Of a stretch of 64,000 nucleotides of DNA, positions 58,519 to 64,000 are shown piece by piece. Under the pieces are notes generated by a model that did no database searches, was not told where the DNA came from, and was given only the letters and a program-made list of their open reading frames with translations. The translations under genes and the position numbers were made by a program. Every line of letters starts with the position of its first letter. Position 1 is the first letter of the stretch. This DNA comes from Lachnospiraceae bacterium (GTDB taxonomy: Bacteria; Bacillota; Clostridia; Lachnospirales; Lachnospiraceae), in the NCBI GenBank assembly GCA_910575155.1, contig CAJTDX010000006.1, positions 62,001 through 126,000 on the forward strand, written 5' to 3'.

Positions 58519-60285
58519 TTACTGGTTTCTTCTGCCGAGCGTAACTGTTACAACCTTCTCTTTCCACTCTCCATTCTCATTCGTCTGCAGCGTTACCTCC
58601 ACCTGGGTTCCCGCTGCGTAATACTGCATAATATCCTGAAGTCCCTCCTGGGATTTCACAGCTCTGTCATCAAATTTTGTGAGCACGTCGCCTTTCTGGA
58701 TGCCTGCCTGATCTGCCGCACTGTTTTCTGTTACCATAGTGATATAAAGTCCTTCCGGCATTCCGAAGCTCTGAGAAAGTTCAGACGTTACATCCTGTCC
58801 GGCCACGCCCAGGAACGAAGAATTTGATTCGTCCACCAGCTCTCTTGTAATCAGGCTGTCAATAATCGGCTGCGCCGCCGAAATAGGAATGGAGTAGCCC
58901 ATGCCTTCCACCTGCGTATCAGAATATTTCACAGAATTGATGCCGATTACTTCACCATTCATATTTAAAAGCGCGCCGCCGCTGTTACCAGGATTGATCG
59001 CTGCGTCTGTCTGAAGCAGGTTATTGGTGATTGACGCCCCTGTCGTCTCATCCTGCACTGTCACTTCTCTGTCCAGAGCGCTGATCACTCCTGTGGTAAC
59101 GGACTGTCCATATCCAAGTGCATTGCCGATTGCCACTACCGATTCTCCTACCTTAATATCCTCCGACTTGCCCAGGGTAGCCACTTTAATCTTGTCCATG
59201 GTATCGCTGGGGATATCCTTTACTTTCACAGACAGCACCGCCAAATCGGTGCTGGCGTCGGTCCCCTTAATCTCTGCCGTCACCTGCTGATCGTTAATAA
59301 AGTTCACTGTAAGCTGCGTGGAATTGGCAACCACATGATTATTGGTGGCAACGTAAATCTCATCGTCTGTCTGCCCGATGATAATTCCGCTTCCGGCGCT
59401 TGAAGTATCCTGCTGGAAACTTCTGCCGAAAAAGTCTGTCTCGATCTGTCCCATATTGGTAATGGAAACAATGGAAGGCATAACATTTTCCACAATATCA
59501 GATACATCTGTTACTGTAGTCGCCGTACTCACATTGGTGGTTGACAGACTTCCGTTATTTATTGATGATCCTGAGGAATCGCGGTCTGTGGAAACTGCTG
59601 CTGTTCTGTCCGTGCCTGCCGTATGCTGAAAAGCAATGCCTGTTCCATAAAATACCGTACTGGACACCAGTCCAAAAACAACCGCCAAAGCCGCGCATTT
59701 TACAATTGCCATACCGAATCCATGCTGTTTCTTCATACCGGAAACTTTCTTCTTCTTTTTCTTCTTATCCTGTTCGGTGGAAAACTCAGGCGTCTTATAG
59801 AAATTCTGACGCGGCTGTTCTCCATTGTTACCCTGCCCTTCTGTATATGGCTGATTTTCTGCATTCATCTGGCTTCCCGCAAAACTCTGGGTTTCCGCAA
59901 ATGCCCGATTTTCTGTATTCTGGCTTCCTGCATAACTCTGAGTTTCTGTATATGCCTGATTCTGCGCATTGTTCTGGCTCTCTGTGTACGGCTGGTTCTC
60001 TATCTGGGAACTTCCGTAACTTCCGGTAGTATAGGTTCTCTGATTATTAATGTTTTCTTCTTCTTTTTTCTCAAAATAGTTAGGATTGCGTTCCTGGTTC
60101 TCCTGATTTACATAACTGTATGAATAAACAGAACCAGGCGCGCCTGTACTATTTGTCTCTGCACCGGAATTTACAACTTCTGCATGTTCCTGTCTGCCGC
60201 CTGACGCATCCGCATTGTTTCTTCTCTGTTCCATATTATTCCTCTCATTTTCAAAATTATTATTATATTCATTAAATTTATCCAT
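58519..60285 (-). CDS. htrA: HtrA/DegP-like membrane serine protease with PDZ domain
   Basis: 588 residues. A long Asn/Gln/Ser/Tyr-rich cytoplasmic N-terminal tail (1-180) with repeats of the kind NQ(A/P)YTE.Q, ending in a poly-Lys stretch. One transmembrane helix (about 190-215), then the trypsin-like domain: His317 in ATNNHVV, Asp347 in ASTDLAVL, Ser435 in NPGNSGGALL, and a C-terminal PDZ domain (SFLGVAGQDV...GDVLTKFDDRAVK). Degrades misfolded exported proteins on the outer face of the membrane. AAAGGAG precedes the ATG. Confidence 0.94.
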   Translation of the reverse strand: MDKFNEYNNNFENERNNMEQRRNNADASGGRQEHAEVVNSGAETNSTGAPGSVYSYSYVNQENQERNPNYFEKKEEENINNQRTYTTGSYGSSQIENQPYTESQNNAQNQAYTETQSYAGSQNTENRAFAETQSFAGSQMNAENQPYTEGQGNNGEQPRQNFYKTPEFSTEQDKKKKKKKVSGMKKQHGFGMAIVKCAALAVVFGLVSSTVFYGTGIAFQHTAGTDRTAAVSTDRDSSGSSINNGSLSTTNVSTATTVTDVSDIVENVMPSIVSITNMGQIETDFFGRSFQQDTSSAGSGIIIGQTDDEIYVATNNHVVANSTQLTVNFINDQQVTAEIKGTDASTDLAVLSVKVKDIPSDTMDKIKVATLGKSEDIKVGESVVAIGNALGYGQSVTTGVISALDREVTVQDETTGASITNNLLQTDAAINPGNSGGALLNMNGEVIGINSVKYSDTQVEGMGYSIPISAAQPIIDSLITRELVDESNSSFLGVAGQDVTSELSQSFGMPEGLYITMVTENSAADQAGIQKGDVLTKFDDRAVKSQEGLQDIMQYYAAGTQVEVTLQTNENGEWKEKVVTVTLGRRNQ

Positions 60286-60472
60286 AACAAACTGCTCCTT
60301 TCTTTTGCTGTCCTTTGTTTCTAATAAGCAGTTTACGGAATATTTGTGATGAATTTGTGTCTAATATTTTAAAAAAAAGTGTTTTTCAGACATACTCCGG
60401 CGTATTCCCCAAATTTACCTTTGATAAAATTACTCCGGCAGTAAGACATCGTAACATGCGCCGCATCAGGAA

Positions 60473-62008
60473 CTACAGCGTGTTTGCATTCTTCAGTTCC
60501 TCAAACATTTCCTTCACCGCCGGAGCGTTTTTCGTTAATTTCTTAATACTCAAATCTTCCGCTTTATTATTCGCCAGCCGGAGCTGGTTTTCCGATGAAA
60601 GCAGGGCGTCCTTTATTTTTTGCAGATGCGTAATCGTTTTATCAATCTCGTCAACCGCCGTCTTAAATTTTTCACTGGCAATTCTATAGTTGCGTGCAAA
60701 TCCCTCTTTAAACGTATTCATATTATCTTCAAAATGCAGGATATCGATCTGCTGATGCTTTGCCAGATCTAATTCCTTCCGGTATTTCAATGAATTTAAC
60801 GCGGCGTTCCGCAGTAGGGTAATAAGCGGAATAAAAAACTGCGGGCGGATTACATACATTTTTTCATATCTGTAAGATACGTCTACAATACCATTGTTAT
60901 ACAATTCATTATCAATTTCCAGCAAAGAAACCAGTACCGCATACTCGCATTTTTTTTCACGCCTGTCTTTGTCAAGCTCTTTCAAGAAATCTTCATTCTT
61001 ATGTTTCGTCGCAGTTTCATCCATCTCGTTTTTCATTTCAAACATAATGGAAATAAATTCTATTCCGTCCGCTGTTTCTCTGAAAATAAAATCCCCCTTA
61101 CTCCCCGTTTTCGCATCGTTATCTTTCTCAAAATATGCTGCTGGAAACGCGGTCATTCTCAATGAATTAAACTGGTTTAAACAATGCTGCTCAAGGCTTT
61201 CTCCTACCATTTTCGTAGACTGCCTGGCTTTGAAATCTTTATAATACTCTATTAATTCATCTTTTGATTTCAGTTTATCTTCATATTCTCTGTGTAAAGA
61301 CTGTTCTTTTAACTGGTTCTCCGCCTCCTTATTAGACAGTTTGCTTTTCAACTCCGTAATCTCTGTTATTTTCTGGGAGATTTCCTTGTCCTTCTCCTGA
61401 ACCGCCTCTGAAACCGCCAGTTTCTTTTCTGTTTCAAGCGTTCCGAGTCTGGCTTTCATTTCTTGAATGACTTTATCCTTTTGCCTGTCCTCAGCAGAGA
61501 ACTTTTCTTTCAGCGCAGTTATTTCTTCTATTTTTTTTGAAATTTCTTTCTCTCTGCCGCTAACGGCTTCTGAAACAGCCAGTTTTCTCTCACTTTCGCT
61601 ATTTTCTATCTGAGCTTTCAGCTGAGCGATCATACGGTCCTTATCTGCCAGTTCGTGGTTTTTCTTTTCAACTGCAAGTTCACGTTCCTGTTCCTTTTTA
61701 TGAATGGCTTCACTGACTGCAAGCTGTTTCTCAGTTTCACTTCCAGACACCTGCGCCTTTAATTGTTCAATGACTTTTTCTCTCTCTGCGAGTTCTGCTT
61801 CTTTGGAAGAAATGAATTTATCAAATTCATCCTGCTGCTTCATTTTCGCCAGCTCTAAATCTTTTTCTTTCATTTCCTGAAAGTCTTTTTCTCTTTGTTT
61901 AAGCTCTTTATCAAATTCTTTATCTCTGACTTGCTGCACAATCTGTGCATAGCCAGACTCGTCAACCATGAAAACTTCTCCGCAATTAGGACATTTCATC
62001 TCCTGCAT
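60473..62008 (-). CDS. DUF2130 coiled-coil protein
   Basis: 511 residues. N-terminal zinc-finger-like CPNCGEVF (one CxxC), then about 200 residues of coiled coil built of a tandem repeat of roughly 55 residues with the recurring core E(K/R)(Q/K)LAVSEA (three copies), then the DUF2130 domain (about 255-440) with SKGDFIF and a FEMKNE segment that resembles a PD-(D/E)XK nuclease core. C-terminal helical tail. Function unknown; DNA or topoisomerase association has been suggested for the family. ATG 62008 follows AAAGGATG; ATG 61999 is possible. Confidence 0.88.
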   Translation of the reverse strand: MQEMKCPNCGEVFMVDESGYAQIVQQVRDKEFDKELKQREKDFQEMKEKDLELAKMKQQDEFDKFISSKEAELAEREKVIEQLKAQVSGSETEKQLAVSEAIHKKEQERELAVEKKNHELADKDRMIAQLKAQIENSESERKLAVSEAVSGREKEISKKIEEITALKEKFSAEDRQKDKVIQEMKARLGTLETEKKLAVSEAVQEKDKEISQKITEITELKSKLSNKEAENQLKEQSLHREYEDKLKSKDELIEYYKDFKARQSTKMVGESLEQHCLNQFNSLRMTAFPAAYFEKDNDAKTGSKGDFIFRETADGIEFISIMFEMKNEMDETATKHKNEDFLKELDKDRREKKCEYAVLVSLLEIDNELYNNGIVDVSYRYEKMYVIRPQFFIPLITLLRNAALNSLKYRKELDLAKHQQIDILHFEDNMNTFKEGFARNYRIASEKFKTAVDEIDKTITHLQKIKDALLSSENQLRLANNKAEDLSIKKLTKNAPAVKEMFEELKNANTL

Positions 62009-62121
62009 AGTCTTACATCCTTTCTATATGTATTTTCGCACCATAATTATCTCTGTTCCTTGATTTTACCATACTGTCAGCGATTCCACTACAAAAAATA
62101 TGGGACGGCAGTCTCTCTTCC

Positions 62122-62209
62122 GGCGCGGGGGCTGCGCCGACCGTATAAGACATAAATATTACGCAAAGCGGGAATGCAGATAATGGGGATGATTTTCAGA
62201 CACGTTCTA
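62122..62209. repeat. Degenerate right half of a family 2 MITE-like element
   Basis: Aligns with the right half of 33489-33654: GGCG-GGG-CTGCGCCGACCG centre, then GCGGGAATGCAGATAATGGG and GATGATTTTCAGACACGTTCT as worn terminal repeat. Confidence 0.6.
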
Positions 62210-62250
62210 AAAACATAAGTTGAGAAATAAGAATATAATTGAATTTATTA

Positions 62251-62291
62251 AAGCGTGTTTGAAAAATGGAATGATTTTTCAAATACGCTCT
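62251..62291. repeat. Minimal family 2 element: both terminal repeats without centre
   Basis: AGCGTGTTTGAAAAAT (62252-62267) and ATGATTTTTCAAATACGCT (62271-62289) are the left and right termini of the 33489 element separated by only 3 bases, an internal-deletion derivative able to form a perfect hairpin. Confidence 0.65.
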
Positions 62292-62409
62292 GGTATCCGG
62301 GGAGAGATGACTTGATTCCCCGCATGAATTTTGGTACCAGATTCGCTGCGGCTGCGTCCGATTTCGTTTATGCCCCTTTTCTTTTTTATTTTGCAGTTAA
62401 TTTTACGCC

Positions 62410-62470
62410 AAATGCACACAAATTTAATCAACGTACCATCCAGGTACGCCTCATAAATTTATGTGCATTT
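62410..62470. repeat. Large hairpin in the glmS/DUF2130 intergenic region
   Basis: 17-bp inverted repeat with one mismatch (62410-62426 and 62454-62470, AAATGCAC.CAAATTTA type) enclosing CGTACC/GGTACG (62432-62437, 62443-62448). No coding frame; possibly another small palindromic element. Another imperfect pair CTGGTA..CCGGGG/CCCCG...TACCAG lies at 62290-62340. Confidence 0.5.
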
Positions 62471-62617
62471 TACAAAAAATCTTCTTGCAAAATCAGGCAC
62501 AAAGAAACTCCGAGAGTACATTTTTATCCGGAAAAGGGGGACTAATATATTGCGCAATTTTTAATTTTCAAACATGATCTTACGTACAGCATCCAATCCA
62601 AATATCAGCCGTTTTGC

Positions 62618-62645
62618 AACGCGTCTGAAAAATGCTTTCTGGCAG
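62618..62645. repeat. Left-end fragment of a family 2 element
   Basis: ACGCGTCTGAAAAATGCTTT followed by CTGGCA matches the left terminus of 33489-33654 (GTGTTTGAAAAATGCTTTCTG) with a few changes; 32 bases past the glmS stop. A worn remnant. Confidence 0.5.
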
Positions 62646-62676
62646 CAGGCGACGGAAATAAATGTTCAGGCGCGCT

Positions 62677-64000
62677 TTACTCCACCGTCACCGATTTTGC
62701 AAGATTCCGCGGCTTATCGACGTCACAGCCTCTTCCCACAGATACATAATAGCTGAATAACTGCAGAGGGATAATTGCCAGGGAATTGGTGAACCAGCGG
62801 TTCGTCTGAGGAATATAAATGACATAATCTGCCGCCTTCTCAATCTCCGTATTGCCTGCATTGGTGACAGCAAGCACGAAGGCGCCCCGGCTGGTCAGTT
62901 CCACAATATTGCTGATGGTCTTCTTATATAAATCCTCCTGGGTCAGCACTGCCGCCACCAGGGTTCCCTCCTCAATCAGGGAAATCGTTCCATGCTTCAG
63001 CTCTCCCGCCGCATACGCCTCTGAATGAATATAGGAAATCTCCTTTAATTTCAATGATCCTTCCATGGAAATTGCATAATCAATACCTCTGCCTACAAAA
63101 AAGACGTCTCTGGCAGAAACATAACGATTGGCAAAATGCTGAATCCTTTCTTTATTGCTCAAAAGCATCTCGATCTGTTCCGGCAGCTTCTGCAGATCCT
63201 TAAGATAAGCTCTAACCTCTGTTTCTGTAATTTCTCCGCGGACCTGCGCAAATTTTATTGCCAGCAGATATTCCGCAACTAACTGGGCGCTGTATGCCTT
63301 GGTGGTGGCAACTGCAATCTCCGGTCCAGCCCAGGTATACATAACCTTGTCGGCCTCTCTGGCAATGGAGCTTCCAACCACATTGACAATCCCCAGCGTT
63401 TTAACTCCTTTTCTCTTTGCCTCCCGAAGCGCCGCCAGAGAATCTGCTGTTTCCCCGGACTGACTGATAATGATTACCAGGTCTTGTTCCTGCAAAATAG
63501 GATTGCGATATCTGAACTCAGAAGCAAGATCCACTTCTACCGGAATACGCGCCATGCCCTCAAATACATATTTCGCCGTGACGCCGGTATGATATGCGGA
63601 ACCGCAGGCAACAATATGAATCTTCCGGATCTGGCTGATTTCCTCATCCGTCATTCCCAGCTCTTCAATCACCACTGCGCCGTCCCTGATTCTGGGATTC
63701 AGCGTATCTCTTACCGTTTTGGGCTGCTCATACATTTCTTTTAACATGAAATGCTCATATCCGGCTTTTTCAGCAGCATTGATATCCCAGTCAATCGCAG
63801 AAGATTCCTTTTGGATCTCTTCCCCGTCCACATTGTAAAATGTAATGCTGTCTTCTGATAATACCGCGATCTCTTCATTCTGGATAAAATACACGTTACG
63901 GGTATACTTCAAAACCGCCGGCACATCGGAGGCAATCAGATTGCCGTCTTTGCCGTGTCCTACAATCAGAGGACTGTCTTTTCTCACCGCATACACAATC
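62677..64000 (-). CDS. glmS: Glutamine-fructose-6-phosphate aminotransferase, C-terminal part (cut by window edge)
   Basis: The 3' 441 codons of glmS. Visible are the end of the glutaminase domain (YAVRKDSPLIVGHGKDGNLIASD, VYFIQNEEIAVL), the inter-domain linker KEMYEQPKTVRDTL, and two SIS isomerase domains (VACGSAYHTG, ISQSGETADSLAALR, VGSSIAREAD, GRGIDYAISMEGSLKLKEISYIHSEAYAAGELKHG) with the canonical C-terminus PRNLAKSVTVE. It makes glucosamine-6-phosphate for peptidoglycan. The N-terminal Cys1 glutaminase portion and any glmS ribozyme lie beyond the right edge. The first Met-like codon at 63996 is an internal GTG, not a start. Confidence 0.97.
   Translation of the reverse strand, partial: IVYAVRKDSPLIVGHGKDGNLIASDVPAVLKYTRNVYFIQNEEIAVLSEDSITFYNVDGEEIQKESSAIDWDINAAEKAGYEHFMLKEMYEQPKTVRDTLNPRIRDGAVVIEELGMTDEEISQIRKIHIVACGSAYHTGVTAKYVFEGMARIPVEVDLASEFRYRNPILQEQDLVIIISQSGETADSLAALREAKRKGVKTLGIVNVVGSSIAREADKVMYTWAGPEIAVATTKAYSAQLVAEYLLAIKFAQVRGEITETEVRAYLKDLQKLPEQIEMLLSNKERIQHFANRYVSARDVFFVGRGIDYAISMEGSLKLKEISYIHSEAYAAGELKHGTISLIEEGTLVAAVLTQEDLYKKTISNIVELTSRGAFVLAVTNAGNTEIEKAADYVIYIPQTNRWFTNSLAIIPLQLFSYYVSVGRGCDVDKPRNLAKSVTVE

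Noticed and set aside
59740-60160. Repetitive DNA that might suggest a CRISPR-like array
   Set aside because: Repeats are irregular, in frame, and encode the Asn/Gln-rich tail of HtrA. No CRISPR array or cas gene is seen anywhere in the window.

Overview
The window looks like chromosome from a gut-type Lachnospiraceae (Clostridia, Bacillota). The pointers are the secG-rnr-smpB-ssrA block, a single-chain clostridial PurL of 1282 residues, a crotonase of the butyrate-pathway type, pyruvate kinase with an extra C-terminal phosphohistidine domain, an ACT-hom-apgM block, YesM-type histidine kinases, and large secreted proteins with Fn3 and FIVAR modules. The genus cannot be fixed from the sequence alone. 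Coding density is high and most genes lie on the minus strand.

Layout. 1-3.5 kb: trans-translation and RNA decay block (secG, rnr, smpB, 5' end of tmRNA). 3.6-11 kb: VOC protein, tRNA-Met and tRNA-Val, secreted Fn3 protein, HAD phosphatase, purL. 11-16.5 kb: LysR regulator with an HPr-like small protein, an HTH-TPR regulator with an ABC exporter, and crotonase. 16.7-19 kb: rarA and a DUF2935 protein. 19.1-24.2 kb: a three-gene restriction-modification operon in which a fused double adenine methyltransferase, an McrB-type AAA+ NTPase and a LlaJI-type nuclease are encoded in that order. 24.3-27 kb: GH13 glucosidase and ychF.

27.2-32.6 kb is an accessory island. It is bounded by an imperfect 48-bp direct repeat whose right copy is the promoter region of tRNA-Gly(CCC). 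It holds a DUF2971 gene broken by a palindromic element, a Phd/ParE toxin-antitoxin pair, an unlisted 31-residue hydrophobic peptide gene that looks like a type I toxin with its Shine-Dalgarno locked in a perfect 20-bp hairpin, an IS256 transposase remnant, an inverted-repeat element with a second copy at 16.5 kb, and a 974-residue SIR2-domain protein resembling antiphage NADases.

33-42 kb is mostly envelope genes: small membrane proteins, a PepSY/SprA-like/DUF975 operon, DUF2752, an M56 peptidase without a BlaI partner, and a 1385-residue secreted protein with two tandem esterase copies. 42-46 kb: two-component system plus solute-binding protein, with the kinase interrupted by one amber codon. 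46-50.4 kb: threonine-branch genes (ACT, hom, apgM) and prfB with its programmed frameshift. 50.5-64 kb: AlkD-like repair protein, a second kinase/binding-protein pair without a response regulator, amidase, pyk, carbamate kinase, HtrA, DUF2130 protein, a repeat-rich intergenic stretch, and the 3' part of glmS running off the right edge.

The most unusual material is the island and its palindromic elements, the restriction operon, and the leader-peptide-plus-hairpin arrangement in front of the small hydrophobic ORF. All assignments are from reading motifs and translations; no database search was run.
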